Shown one piece after another: positions 50,986 to 62,845 of a stretch of DNA of 64,000 bases. This DNA comes from Bidens hawaiensis (lineage: Eukaryota; Streptophyta; Magnoliopsida; Asterales; Asteraceae): positions 124,001 through 188,000 of the forward strand of contig JAIQDT010005472.1 of NCBI GenBank assembly GCA_021521415.1, written 5' to 3'. The notes beneath the pieces were generated by a model. That model ran no database searches, was not told where the DNA came from, and saw only the letters and a program-made list of their open reading frames with translations. The position numbers were made by a program, and so were the translations under genes. Numbering within the stretch: the stretch's first letter is position 1; each line of letters starts with the position of its first letter.

Positions 50986-51476
50986 AATTGCTCGTGATTG
51001 TGTGGTTCGGGATTATCACGCGGGTGTAAAAATCGTTCCGTTCGACTATTCGCGGGACGAGTTTACCGAGTTTTTGTGTCCTACTCACCTCCCACCATCA
51101 TAAAAAACCCATAACACCTTCACAAACCTCGCAAAATCCAGAAATCAAACCTGCAAAACCATCGTGTTCATCAGGCGAAGTTGCCGTCACTGTTCGTAGG
51201 GTTTTGGCGAAGATATAAGGTTAAGCGAAGTTATCCACAACTTCGCCTACGTCACAAGTTCGCCTAAGCGAAGTTACCCACAACTTCGCCTACCTCACAA
51301 GTTCGCTTAACTTAAGCGAAGTTATTCTCAACTTCGCCTTTTCAGGCGAATTTAAAAAGGGAGCGAAGTTAAGAATCAGCGAAATTAAGACTTAAGCGAA
51401 GTTATCCACAACTTCGCCTACAGTACTGTTAAGAATAAAATTTTTGTTTTTCGGGTTTCTTTGTGTTTCTTGAAAG
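50986..51476 (+). repeat. Leader of element B with GCGAAGTT/AACTTCGCC pairs
   Basis: Non-coding leader between primer site and gag. From 51175 to 51420 it has six GCGAAGTT and four AACTTCGCC words, often as facing pairs such as GCGAAGTTATCCACAACTTC, which could form hairpins in the RNA. Confidence 0.75.
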
Positions 51477-51519
51477 ATGACTTCAATAAATATTACGGAA
51501 CTGGAAAGGAACCGATTTC

Positions 51520-54048
51520 GTGGCTTGGAAGGATCGGTTTGAACAATATGTCAAATACCAAGATGCTAAGATGTGGGTGTGCATCCAAGATGGATACATT
51601 CCACCAACTGCTGAGTATGAGGGTCGTGATCAGATTAAGAAATACAGCAAGATGGAAGAGGAAGAGAAGAAAATGTATGAGGCCGAAAGCAAAGCTCATG
51701 CTGCGATTACAATGGCTCTTCCACAAGAGATTCTTCATACCTTCAGGAAGTATAAAACTGCCAGAGAGCTATGGGACGCACTTGAAATTCGGTTTGAGGG
51801 TAATGTGGGGATACGTGCATCGAAGATTAAACTACTCAAAACCCAATTCTCGGTCTTCAAGTATTTGAAGAATGAATCACTCGATGATATCATCACGAGA
51901 TATTATCATCTGATGACCGAACTCAGCAATTATTCCATTACTTACAAAGAAGATGAGATCGTGGAAAAGCTTCTTGATGCTCTCCCACCGAAATGGGAGA
52001 TGTACACTGTCTTGATGAGAGAAGACAAAGAGTTTGCAGACTATGACTTGGAAACAGCAGTCAACAAACTACAAACTTTTGAACTTAACATGGTTCGAAA
52101 AGAGACACCAACCGATCAGGTTCAAGATCCTGGAATGTATGGTGCAAAAGTTAACTCAAGTTTAAGTTCGAAGTCTGAATCATCTGCTTACTACTCAAAG
52201 GGAGAGTCGGGCGCTAACTCAACATATGAAGGTCATGTATCTCTCAACATGAATGGTGATGTGTGTTTTGTAGCTGGTGGATCAAATGCTTCTAAACCTC
52301 AAGCAACCAAGGGTAGTTTTTCCTCAAGTGTTCCTAACAACAACTACTCTAAGATGCCCATGAGTGTTAAATCTGCTGAACAGCAGTTTGCTCTCTATGC
52401 ATCTTTCATTGCCTCATATGAAAATTACATTCAAGGTAAGATTGTTGATCCTGCTACTTTAGATGAAGACTATGATCAGATCGATGCTGTTGATCTGGAA
52501 GAGATGGATCTGCAGTGGCAGATGGCGATGATTCTAAGGAGGGTTAAACGGTTTATGAAGAAGACTGGTAGGAAGTTTGTTGGTGAAAGACCAGGTTTTG
52601 ATAAGTCAAAGGTTCGGTGTTACAACTGTCAACAGAATGGCCACTTTGCAAAAGAGTGCACAAATGAACGTGTTGAACGTAGTCATAATAGGTCTACACA
52701 GCAGAGTGGGGGTGGTAATAAGAATAGAGCCATGATATCCAGACAGAACGGGGAGTACAACTGGAATCTGCATGTTGAGGAAGTGTTTGAACAGGCTAAT
52801 TTGGCGAACATCGAAACTGCAGAAAGTGAGAAGGTGACTGGAGAAAATCAAGCTTTCATGGCCGATGTGACAGATCAGCTCTCCAAGGTAAGTACTAAAC
52901 TCCCTTGTACTAAATGTGAAAATCTGTCTGAACAATTGACAACTATAACTGATCAGTTTGTTAGTTTGGATGCTCAATTTAAAACATTAAAAGAAGATCA
53001 TCATTTCACTAAAGCTAGAGAAAATAGTTACAAAGTAAAAATAAAAGCTAGTGAGAAAGATATCAGAAGTCTTAAAGCCAATCTAGCTGAGAAAATGCAA
53101 GTAATTGATCTTAGTTATGAAGTGTTAGAAGAGAAAACCAAACTAATAGCTGAAAGGGATAAACAGATAGCTGATCACCAGGTGAAAGTGGTGGAACTTA
53201 ACAGAAAACTTGAGCAATTCAGAAATTCCTCTGCTATACTTGATCACCTCGTTAGTGATCAAGGTTCCCCAGTTAAAAGGGGAGGAATTGGATATCATGA
53301 AGTTCCACCACCTTACAATCATAATTACACTTATGATCCTAGTAATCAGAAATCTGTTGATGTTGATTTTGGTCAGACAGTTCCGGTTAAGGTTACTATT
53401 AAAGAACCAGAAGTTAGTAAAGGCGAAACAAGTAAGCCTGTTTCGAGTGTTAAGATTTCTGTACCTAGTCCAGTCTCATCAAATTCGGACAAGACATCCA
53501 AGTCGAGTGAGACAAAAGAAGAGGCAGTGTTACCAAAAAGTGGAGAGAAACATAAAACAAATGAAAAGAATTCTTCACTAAACCCGTATGTCCCACCATA
53601 TGTGAGACAAACGGGCAGTAATGCAGCCTCAACATCTAAAACAACTATTGAGAAGAAAGTTGAACACAGAAGTTGTTTTAGATGCAATCAAACAGGACAC
53701 CTGATTGCTGATTGCCCTCTGAAGCAGAGATTCAGAGGTCTGAGGCCTTCAAAAATTGAGAATAGATCTAACGGTAAATACAATAATGGTAAAAATGAAA
53801 ACTCATCAAAGTTCAGACATTGGACTAATCCAGGTTTTCAAAGAAATCGATCTCAGTTTTTCACTGCTAACAACCAAACCATAAGTAATAATTCATTTAA
53901 TTCACGAAGGTTTGGATGGCCTTATAGTCAATCTACAAGAAGGTATCCTTTTAGGACTTACAGAAATTATTCTGATACTAACTTTGGACAGCCAAAGTAC
54001 GGGATGTATCGACCTAAGACCAATAGGTCTTGGGCCCCCAGATTTTAA
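51520..54048 (+). CDS. Copia gag with two zinc knuckles
   Basis: Capsid-nucleocapsid polyprotein frame of 842 codons. Starts in-frame at GTG 51520 with [18 protein letters not shown]; there is no in-frame ATG before residue 18. The ATG at 51477 opens another frame and ends soon, so a frameshift near 51480-51515 seems to have cut the true N-terminus. The gag core (UBN2 type) runs to about residue 220; a CCHC knuckle [14 protein letters not shown] begins at 367; a long coiled coil covers about 440-570; a Ser/Lys-rich linker follows; a second knuckle [14 protein letters not shown] begins at 719; the tail is Arg/Asn/Ser-rich. TAA at 54046-54048, with pol following in the same frame 15 bases on. 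Extended gag with coiled coil fits Sireviruses. Confidence 0.8.
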   Translation: MAWKDRFEQYVKYQDAKMWVCIQDGYIPPTAEYEGRDQIKKYSKMEEEEKKMYEAESKAHAAITMALPQEILHTFRKYKTARELWDALEIRFEGNVGIRASKIKLLKTQFSVFKYLKNESLDDIITRYYHLMTELSNYSITYKEDEIVEKLLDALPPKWEMYTVLMREDKEFADYDLETAVNKLQTFELNMVRKETPTDQVQDPGMYGAKVNSSLSSKSESSAYYSKGESGANSTYEGHVSLNMNGDVCFVAGGSNASKPQATKGSFSSSVPNNNYSKMPMSVKSAEQQFALYASFIASYENYIQGKIVDPATLDEDYDQIDAVDLEEMDLQWQMAMILRRVKRFMKKTGRKFVGERPGFDKSKVRCYNCQQNGHFAKECTNERVERSHNRSTQQSGGGNKNRAMISRQNGEYNWNLHVEEVFEQANLANIETAESEKVTGENQAFMADVTDQLSKVSTKLPCTKCENLSEQLTTITDQFVSLDAQFKTLKEDHHFTKARENSYKVKIKASEKDIRSLKANLAEKMQVIDLSYEVLEEKTKLIAERDKQIADHQVKVVELNRKLEQFRNSSAILDHLVSDQGSPVKRGGIGYHEVPPPYNHNYTYDPSNQKSVDVDFGQTVPVKVTIKEPEVSKGETSKPVSSVKISVPSPVSSNSDKTSKSSETKEEAVLPKSGEKHKTNEKNSSLNPYVPPYVRQTGSNAASTSKTTIEKKVEHRSCFRCNQTGHLIADCPLKQRFRGLRPSKIENRSNGKYNNGKNENSSKFRHWTNPGFQRNRSQFFTANNQTISNNSFNSRRFGWPYSQSTRRYPFRTYRNYSDTNFGQPKYGMYRPKTNRSWAPRF

Positions 54049-54063
54049 TCCACTGCTTTAATC

Positions 54064-57000
54064 GTGCAGGAACAGTTGAACAGGGCTGCAAACAATCTAT
54101 GGGTTGTGGATAGTGGCTGTTCCCGGCACATGACGGGTAAAAAGAATTTGTTACACGATTGGAAACCTGTTCAAGGAGGAAGAGTGAGTTTTGCTGGAGA
54201 GAGCGGTGGAAGGATTACAGGAATTGGGATGGTGACTAATGGAAAAATGACTTTATAGAAAGTGAATTTCGTTGAAGAACTGAAGCATAATCTGCTGAGT
54301 GTATCGCAGATCTGTGACAAAGATTACACCGTGCACTTTACCAAGAATGAGGCGATCGTGCTGTATCCTGGTTTCAAGATACCAGAGGATTGGATTGTAA
54401 TGAAGGCTCCAAGAGAAAAGAATACGTATATTATGGACATGAGGTCGACTGAGCTGGCAACAGAAGAATCGTGTCTTCTGTCAAAAGCAACTGAATCGGA
54501 GTCCGAGTTATGGCATAGAAGAATGGGGCATATTCATCTTCGAAAAATGAACTACATTGTCAAGAATGGGCTGGTTCTTGGAGTTCCCTTGAAGAATTTC
54601 AACTTTGAAGACCAATGCTTATCGTGCAAAAAGGGAAAGCAACACAAGAAATCCCATCACACCAAGAAGGTCAATTCAATAGTCAGTACCCTAGACCTTT
54701 CACATGGATCTCTTCGGTCCCGTGAATGTAAAAAGCCTAGGAGGAACATCATACTACTTGGTGATAACTGATGATTTCTCTCGATACTCTTGGGTATATT
54801 TCCTGAAGTCAAAGGATGAAACGGTTCAGATGGTAATAAATTTGATTACCAAGGTTGAGAATATTATGGGGAAAAGAGTGAAATACATCAGGAGTGACAA
54901 TGGGACAGAGTTCAAAAACTATCAGATGGATATCTTCTGCTTACAAAAAGGGATAGAACACCAGTACAGCGCGCCATATACTCCGCAACAAAATGGAGTG
55001 GCTGAGAGGAAGAACAGAACGTTAATTGAAGGAGCCAGAACCATGCTGGCTGATTCGAAACTTCCTGTGGTGTTCTGGGCTGAAGCTGTTGCAACAGCCT
55101 GTTATATCCTTAATAGAGTGTTAACTGTTAAAAGATTGAATAAAACATGTTATGAACTTATGCATGGGAGAAAGCCCAACTTGAGTGGTCTCGAACCATT
55201 CGGGTCCCCGTGTTCGATATTAAAGACAAATTCTAAATTTGGTGAAATAGCCGACGAAGGTATTTTAGTCGGATATGTTGTTGGGACTCCCAACAGAAGA
55301 GTCTTTAATACATCGACCAGCAAGGTTGAGGTGGTGTGTAACACTGATATCACAAGTTACAAATCACCAAAACCAAGCACGGGACCCGCTGGGGTTTTCG
55401 ACTATGACAGGCTTTTTAAAATCTTTTAACATGCCTTACTTGGATTGTGCAGAAGTTGATGAGAGAATTGCTACGAAGATGCTTTATGATGAGGAAGAAA
55501 ATGCTGTGCAAAGACCGTTGTACGATGAATGTCAGCCTTCCTCGTCAAATGCTGTCGATACCCCTGCTGCCTCTACAGAAGAAGAATTCTTCAATCCGTT
55601 TCACTCTCAACAACAATCACCCATTGATGAGCTATCTTCGAACCTGGAAGATAATCTGCAAGTCAGTTCGGTTCCGACTACGAGAGTTCACAAAAATCAC
55701 CCTTTGGAGAACGTGATAGGTGATCTGTCCGACGGTGTACAAACAAGACAAAGCTTGAATGAGCACACCTGTGTTTACACAAGCATTAAAGATACGGGCA
55801 TAATCAACGAATGCTTGTACACCTGCTTCATCAGCCAGATTGAACCAAAGAACTATCAAATGGCTCTCAAGGACAGCTCGTGGGTCGAAGCCATGCAAAA
55901 AGAGTTAGCCCAGTTCAAGAAGATGGAAGTATGGAATTTGGTTACAAAACCGAAGGATGTGCATGCGATTGGCACAAAATGGGTTTTCAAATGCAAGAGA
56001 GATGAGAAAGGAATAATTATCAGGAACAAGGCGAGGCTGGTTGTTAAAGGTTTTAATCAGCAAGAGGGGATCGACTACAATGAGGTGTTTGCTCCTGTGG
56101 CGAGATTGGAAGCCATTTGACTGTTTTTGGCATTTGCAGCACACAAGGAGATGAAGGTATTTCAGTTAGACGTGAAGAGTGCGTTCCTTAACGGTAAAGT
56201 TGATGAGGTAGTGTACGTTGAGCAACCTCCGGGATTTCCTGACCCAGACTTTCCCGATCATGTGTACAAGCTAAGTAAAGCGCTATATGGGCTACATCAG
56301 GCTCCTCGTGCCTGGTACTCAACACTATCTGATTACTTGCTTGAGAATGATTTTGAAAGGGGAAAGATTGATAGCACACTGTTCTTTAAGAGAAAAGGAA
56401 GCGACTTTCTTCTGGTGCAAGTCTATGTGGACGACATCATCTTTGGTGCATCAAAAGTCGCCATGTGTCAGGAATTTGAGGCCGTCATGAAAAAAAGATT
56501 TGAAATGAGTGCTATGGGTGAACTAACTTTCTTTTTAGGACTGCAGGCTGATCAGAAGAAAGATGGGATGTTCATTCATCAGACGAAGTATGTCCAAGAC
56601 GTTCTCAAACGCTTCAAGATGGAGGACAGCACTCCATTTGATACTCCAGTCTGCGTCAACCATAAATTGAGTGCTGATTCAGACAGTGATGCAGACGTGG
56701 ACCCAACCCAATATCGGGCAATAATAGGTTCTTTAATGTACTTAACTGCTTCTAGACCTGATATTATGTTTGCAGTTTGTCTTTGTGCACGCTTTCAGGC
56801 AAACCCAAAAGAATCTCATTTGAAGGGTGTGAAGAGAATATTGCGATATCTCAAAGGCAAGCCTAAGCTGGGGTTGTGGTACACGAAAGGAGGAGACTTG
56901 GAGTTGGTCGCCTACACGAATTCTGATTATGGAGGGTGCAATCAGAGTCGGAAGTCAACAACAGGTGGATGTCAGTTTCTTGGTGGCAGATTAGTGTCAT

Positions 57001-57371
57001 GGCAATGCAAGAAGCAGACCTCAGTCGCCATTTCAACCTGTGAAGCAGAATACATGGCAGCATCTAACTGCTGCTCCCAGGTTCTTTGGATACAACAGCA
57101 ATTGCGCGATTATGGTCTGAATTTCACTCATACTCCTATTTGCATTGATAACACTGCTGCTATCTCAGTAACTAACAATCCCGTAAAGCACAGTAAAACT
57201 AAACACATTGACATCCGTCATCATTTTATACGGGATTGTGCTGAGAAGAAACTGATTGTGCTCGAAAAGGTTGATACGTTAGATAATTTCGCTGATTTGT
57301 TCACTAAAGCGTTTGACAAAAACCGTTTTCAAAACCTTGTTGAGTTGAATGGGATGATCAATCCCGAGTAA
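54064..57371 (+). pseudogene. Copia pol: protease, integrase, reverse transcriptase, RNase H, broken
   Basis: Domain order protease (VVDSGCSRHMTG), GAG-pre-integrase (LWHRRMGHIHLRKMNYIV, CLSCKKGKQ), integrase (DLFGPVNVKSLGG, SDNGTEFKN, QNGVAERKNRT), reverse transcriptase (DVKSAFLNG, YVDDIIFGAS), RNase H (CEAEYMAASNC, SKTKHIDIRHHFIRD). Four lesions: TAG at 54256-54258; a two-base loss near 54702 before the integrase; a frameshift near 55415-55430; TGA at 56118-56120 where arginine is expected. Between 55430 and 55800 lies the usual acidic linker. The last part (56127-57371) is unbroken for 414 codons. RNase H has YTNSDYGGC where most relatives have an aspartate in the second position of that box. 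Needs other copies for activity. Confidence 0.87.
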
Positions 57372-59443
57372 CCGTGTATTTAGTCTTTGTTTAAAAAAAA
57401 CGTCACTATTGCTTAGAATTATGTCGGTTGCCTCAGTTTGAAGGACATATCTTCGGATATGTTTGGTCCTCATTTCTACTTGTAGAATATGAGGATAGCC
57501 ATTAACCAGATGACTGAAAGTGACCGGGGCGATTTATGATGTGTTTTTATTCTTTCGCTGAAAATTATTCGTTCATAAGTAGTTAGAAGGACATACTTGT
57601 ATGTGGTCGGTCCAGCTGATCCATTGGATCTTCAGGATAGCCGTTTACCTGAAAACTTCAATTTGATCGGGGCGATTGAAGTTAAAATTTTTGGGGAGAT
57701 GAAATTATTTTTCAAGTCTACTACTTCGTAAGAAGTTCCTTAACTATGTTTAACAGAAAATTGATCCAACCTTGGAAAGTGATAGATATACTGATTCTGT
57801 GTGCTTAACTAGTGAAGTTATTAGGCCTAAAAGACTTTAGAACAGTCATTGTATGTCATGGTAGCTTTTTATGGTGCGTAAAAGTAGAAGTGATACTAAC
57901 TAAATCTACTCGATTTTACGTGGAAACTCCTTAAGAGTTGTGTATGTCTCCGCATATATCTTTCCGAATGATAGGCAGAAAAGCGATTACCCAGTCATAC
58001 ACGAGCCCGTGAGTGTTCTGATTCCCGTGAAGATAGTGTGTCAAGAAACTGCAGTGATCCAGATTCGGGACTTGCAGTTGTTTACTACTCTGAAGTTGTG
58101 TAAAAAAAAATGTGTGTGTTATTGAGATATTCTAGAGTTCATAATGTTAATAATTCTCAATCAAGATGTAAGAAAGAGAACGGGAAGAAGAGTCTAAAGA
58201 TCGAAGAGTACTTACTATTTAATCAGACACTACGGGTCGAGGTCAACTCAGGGTGACTTAGGGAAAGCCAAATACGCTTTGAGAATAGATAGGAGGCATC
58301 ATAATCTCTGAGTTGTTGCCCATTGTAGTTTTGAGCTTAATTGAACATAACCCGTATCACAGAAACGATGAAGACCATTTTAAGTTATATACCTGCCTAC
58401 AACCTGTTTCTTTATGTCATAATACAGCTGAACACGGATCTGTGTGACAGTCACGTAATTAGTATGATTCCTGTTCGGATCTTTTCTAAAACATGGTTGT
58501 CCCCGTCGAGACTGAAATTTGATCCCGTGTACTTTATTTTTTAAAGTTTTTCTACTTATGTAGTTGTATGATTTTATACCTGGTTACTTGGTCTTGATCG
58601 TATCATTTAACTCTTTAAAGGATATTTTAAACCTTAATTGCAAATTGTTCAAATTATAGAGGTTTGTTTTGTAAAGTTTAATATATAGGCGAACTTATCG
58701 ATAACTTCGCCTGCAATAGGCGAAGTTACCCATAACTTCGCCTGTATAACTCTAACCCTATATAAAGGATTTTTAAGGTCAAACTGGTTATTATTTTCAA
58801 AACCCAGCGAACTTATCTTCCGTAACCCTAGGCGAACTTATCTATCGGTTCATCTGTGTTTAACTTTTCTCGATTACAAGTCCGATTAAAGGTGTGTGGG
58901 GTTATAGTATCGTATAATCAATGTTATTGACTTTAATCATCGGTCGTTTCGACCCGAATCTCGACCCCGTTTATTCGAAAACTAAATAACCGATTTTCAA
59001 ACTTAATTTCACGTGGTCGTAATCAACTTGTACGTCTAGATCGTCATAGAAACATGTTTTACGGGATCCGCAATCTCCAATTTAACCGAATTCATCAAAT
59101 CAGTTTTGTTTCAAAACCTTAACTGTTGCCGATTCATATTCGGCGAAGTTACAGGTTAGGCGAAGTTATCCGTAACTTCGCCTGAGGTTTAACTTCGCCT
59201 GACAATTAATTATGTAACAGTTTATGAGGTGAAGTTGTGGTTAGGTGAAGTTCTCATTAACTTCGCCTGGCCCCTTTTTACTTAACATTTATCAGACGAA
59301 GTTCAACTTGAGGCGAAGTTGTTCCCAACTTCGCCCCACCTCTAACTTCGCCTATACAGAATAAATCACAACTTCGCTCATGGTAACAGACGAACTTGTG
59401 ATTTGCCTTGACGTTTATCTAACTTAGTCTGTTTGTTGCAGAA
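57372..59443 (+). other. 2-kb spacer between pol and the extra coding region
   Basis: No credible coding frame. Two related segments of about 95 bases (57440-57535 and 57588-57680) share GAAGGACATA, GGTC, AGGATAGCC and CGGGGCGATT. From 58688 to 59395 there are about twelve GGCGAAGTT/AACTTCGCC words, several as facing pairs. The end TTTGTTGCAG (AG at 59440-59441) is a good splice acceptor two bases before the next ATG. Confidence 0.65.
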
Positions 59444-62344
59444 ATGGCTGCTGTAGCTGGAGCAGGCGGCGCAGGTGGTGATGATGGAGGAGACAACCAG
59501 CGACAGTTTTTCCCGGGTCACAACATGTACATAACATTAGACCCGGATGCGAGCGGAGTTGATGATTTCCGCGAGATCATCACGTTTCTCCTTCGCTCGC
59601 GTATCTTTCACGCAATTACTACCACCCTGCCTATCTCTTTGCCAAACATAGAGGATTTTTGGCAGACGGTGGAGTATGACTGTCGAGTCGAGCCCCCGGT
59701 CATGCGTGCAACGGTCAATAATCAGATTGTTCAGTTCTCATCTGAACAAATCCGGGCGGCTTTGCGGTTTGGAAATGAAACAAGAGACGACCCGACAGAC
59801 TTTGTAGCTCCTTTCCGAGATGGAGCGTTTTTGAGAATGGGATACTCTGGTCCCTTGGGGGATACTCAGAGAAGGAAGGGGTTCTTGCTAGACCAGTGGC
59901 GCTTTCTCATGCATGTGATGATCGTGTGCATGTCAGGGAGAAAGGCTGGTACTGATGGGATGGGCGCGACCATGCAGTCGGCGATGACTGCTCTGACTTA
60001 CAATAAGCGTTACAGCTTTAGTCAGATGGTCTTTTACGAGATAGATCGACAAAGAAGAGCGGTGGCGCGTGAGAGATTTATCATGTATCTAAGATTCCTT
60101 CAGATGATCTTGAATCATGTTGCTCCAACGCTACCTCAGTGCCGCCCAATCAGATATGTAGAAAGTGTGAGCAAGAGGATCTTTGCTCAGTGCAGATCAT
60201 CCAGTGCGAGGAGCAAACCTGAGCTCTGTCCTCGACATACTCCTTTATTTGGGTACCTGATCAACCCGGAGTATGTGCCAGCTATTGGGGACGAGTTTCG
60301 GGATCCTCAACCACAACAGGCTGGAGCACCTCAAGCTATCCCTGCTGCTCCTGTTGTGTCACCGGAGGAGGCTGTAGACCTTGATGAAGCATTTGGTGGT
60401 CAAGGCTTCTTTGATATGGATCGTGTTGACCTTGAGGAGAATGTACAAGTCCCGGTAGCACGAGCTTCTAGTGTGAATGTTACTAGGGCAGCTACGACGG
60501 TGGCTGACTCAGATTCATCAGATGATGAAGTGGCTAAAGCTAGACGCATCTTAGTTACATAAGAAAGGGTTCAAGGGAAAAGAAAGAGAACTGATGATGA
60601 CAGCGAGTCAGATTTTGAGGAAGAAGTACATCAGTTGATTCGAAGATCAAGAAGGGAGAGGACAGGTGAAGGATCGGGAGCTGGTGAGAGCTCAAGGGTG
60701 GTACGTTTCACTCCACCCGCACTGTCCGGTATGACAATAGTTCCTTCATCATTACCTGTTATAAGGCCAAGCGCCACGGATGTTCCCGTGGTGGCTACCT
60801 CATCCTCATTTGGCCTCCCACCCACTTCATTCCAGCTATCGACTCCGGAGATTGTATCCTTGCCACCTCCAACTCTTACTCCAACGGAGGTCGTGGCAAG
60901 ATTTATAGAGTCGACGGTTGTAGCAACTGCAGGGTTGTCAGTAACGATACCACCTGCGGTTACGATTACGCCTTCTTCTGAGGTCCCAGTTACATTGGAA
61001 ATCCCTCCTCAGTACACTCAAGATATATCACATCTGAGGTTTGATTTCGATGCAACCTTATCAGACTCAGAACGAATAGCAGCACTTGAACGGGTCGTGG
61101 CAGAACAATCAAGGGTGAATCTTATCCAGACCCATGCTATTCAGCGCCTCGTTTCAGAGAATCAGATACAGTCGTCCCTGCTGATCGAACATGGCAAAAT
61201 CATTGATGCTTTGAAGGTGTTCTTGGCATCTCAGGGGGAGACGAGCTGTAAAGGCGATGAGCTGAGGACTAAGAAGCGAAATGATCGAGACGATGATCCC
61301 AATGCATCGAAAGGTGCAGGTGGAGAGTTGCCAAGAACTGAACAAGCTCTTGGGACTTCCACATCTCAGGGGGAGTCAACAAGTGTGGCTGATGGTACAG
61401 GTGATGAGGTGGTGGTCGTGGATGTTGAGGAGATGGATGATGAGTTTATAGGTGATGATGATGTATTACCAGTTGAAGAGATAGAGAAGATTGGTGTAGA
61501 GATTGTTATTGATAATGAGATTGAAGAGGGAGAGATTGTAGAAGAAAATGTTGAGCATGAGATTCCGGATGTTGATAAGGCAGATATGAGTCAAGGTATG
61601 GGAAGTGATGAGACGGAATGGGAAGAGCAGCCAAGATGGAAAGAAGGCTATGCTCAGTGGTTTGTAAAAACGAAGAAACCGGCGATCCCTATTATGTTCA
61701 AGAAGAGTTACAATATTAGAGGTTATGCTGAATCGAAGAAGGGAATTATATGCTGGATATATAATGAGCAGTTGAGGCTCTTTGTTATTAAAAGGTATGA
61801 CGGTGTTCAGTACTTCAAAAGGCTGTTAAGATCATTGAATACATTGCCAGAATGTGAAGTGAAGGACTTAGCCAGATTGGGGTTGATAAAAAGAAGTGAA
61901 GATAATATGGCTAGAGTCATTGGAAAGATTGTTTGGAAAGAAAGTATAAAGGAAAAGAAGTTCGAGCTGTTGAAACCACAGAAGGGAAAACTTATTGAAG
62001 ACAAAGATAGAGGGATGAGAGCAGATGGCAAGCCTTGGATGATTATGAAGTATAAGCCGATCCGGTGTCTTAAAGAAATGCCGATGAAACAAATGCCCAA
62101 GGATGTGCTCAAAGACCTGAAGTGGTGGTATGTAGATTGTGAAACAGCTGAGGCAGTAATGGAGGATGAAGATGAACAAGAGCTGCTGAGAGTGTATGAT
62201 CCGATGCATCTAGTGAACTTGTCTCAAGCTGATCTGCAGGTGCTGAATGAGAAGAAAATATTTTATATTCCTGCTTGGAAAGACGAAGCGAGGAAATATC
62301 AAAGAGTTGTTTCGGTTTGTGTACGCGAAGGAGTTCATGCTTAA
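59444..62344 (+). pseudogene. Extra coding region of a Sirevirus-like Copia element, one stop
   Basis: From ATG 59444 a frame of about 966 codons runs to TGA/TAA at 62344, interrupted once by TAA at 60560-60562. N-terminal part (to about 290) begins AAVAGAGGAGGDDGG, then a globular region with DPDASGVDDFREIITFLLRS, IEDFWQTVEYDC, QIVQFSSEQIRAALRFG, of the type found behind pol in many plant Copia elements and often mislabelled longin-like. Then Pro/Ala-rich, Thr/Pro/Val-rich linker and heptads (about 520-570), an acidic run, and a basic C-terminal domain (WKEGYAQWFVKTKKPAIPI, VNLSQADLQVLNEKKIF). No membrane segment or signal peptide is evident, so an envelope role is not supported. Expression may use the acceptor at 59441. 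Confidence 0.78.
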
Positions 62345-62413
62345 AGATAGAGATACAAGATTGTTGAAGATTACGAGACACGTGCTTGAAGATAGAGATA
62401 TGAAGCTACTGCC

Positions 62414-62422
62414 AAGGGGGAG
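62414..62422 (+). other. Polypurine tract
   Basis: AAGGGGGAG directly before the right LTR; the same tract occurs before the left LTR B at 50545-50553. Confidence 0.85.
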
Positions 62423-62424
62423 TC

Positions 62425-62840
62425 TGTTGGTACATGATGTCAGTAGTTCAGTGTCAAGTGTCTGTAATCGAGTTTGTTTGATTTGTATTTGGATGTAAGC
62501 GAAGTTAGCTCACAAGTTCGCTGATACAGGCGAACTTATGAACTAAGCGAAGTTAGGGACAACTTCGCCTGAACATGCCAGGCGAAGTTGTCGTGTTTAT
62601 ATATGGCTAGGTTACGGCTTAGAACGTGATTTTTGATTGTACGAGTCAGTTAACGTGTTGTGTAATCGGTGATCATTGATATCACGTGTTTCCAGTTGCA
62701 ATACAACGAGTATTTGTTTATTGTAACGTGTGTTCGATCGTGTTAACGTATATCGTCTTCTACGCTCGTAACGTCTTACGTAGGGATTCCGCACCTACGT
62801 AGAACGAGATATTCCGTGTAGATCCGGCTGGGAACCTACA
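62425..62840 (+). repeat. LTR type B, right copy
   Basis: 416 bases, TGTTGG to CCTACA, followed by the target duplication AGCAC at 62841-62845. Nearly the same as 50556-50971. Confidence 0.9.
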
Positions 62841-62845
62841 AGCAC

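Larger units (their letters stand above)
49290..62840 (+). mobile_element. Composite Ty1/Copia (Sirevirus-like) element nested in Gypsy pol
   Basis: 13,551 bases between exact AGCAC duplications. From left: a 72-base TGTTGG-starting piece, LTR type A (49362-49928), primer site and leader, a second copy of the internal 3' end (50210-50555), LTR type B (50556-50971), primer site, gag, pol, 2-kb spacer, an extra coding region, purine tract, LTR type B (62425-62840). The two B LTRs differ at 5 of 416 positions by eye, so the B element is fairly young. The long extra frame behind pol is typical for the Sirevirus branch of Copia. Confidence 0.85.

Noticed and set aside
49400..51420. Regularly spaced GGCGAAGTT words resembling a CRISPR array
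   Set aside because: Spacing is irregular, both orientations occur, words are nine bases, and the host is a plant; they are part of a retrotransposon.
59444..60562. Envelope gene of an endogenous retrovirus
   Set aside because: No signal peptide, transmembrane segment or cleavage site is seen; Copia-type pol order places it in plant retrotransposons.
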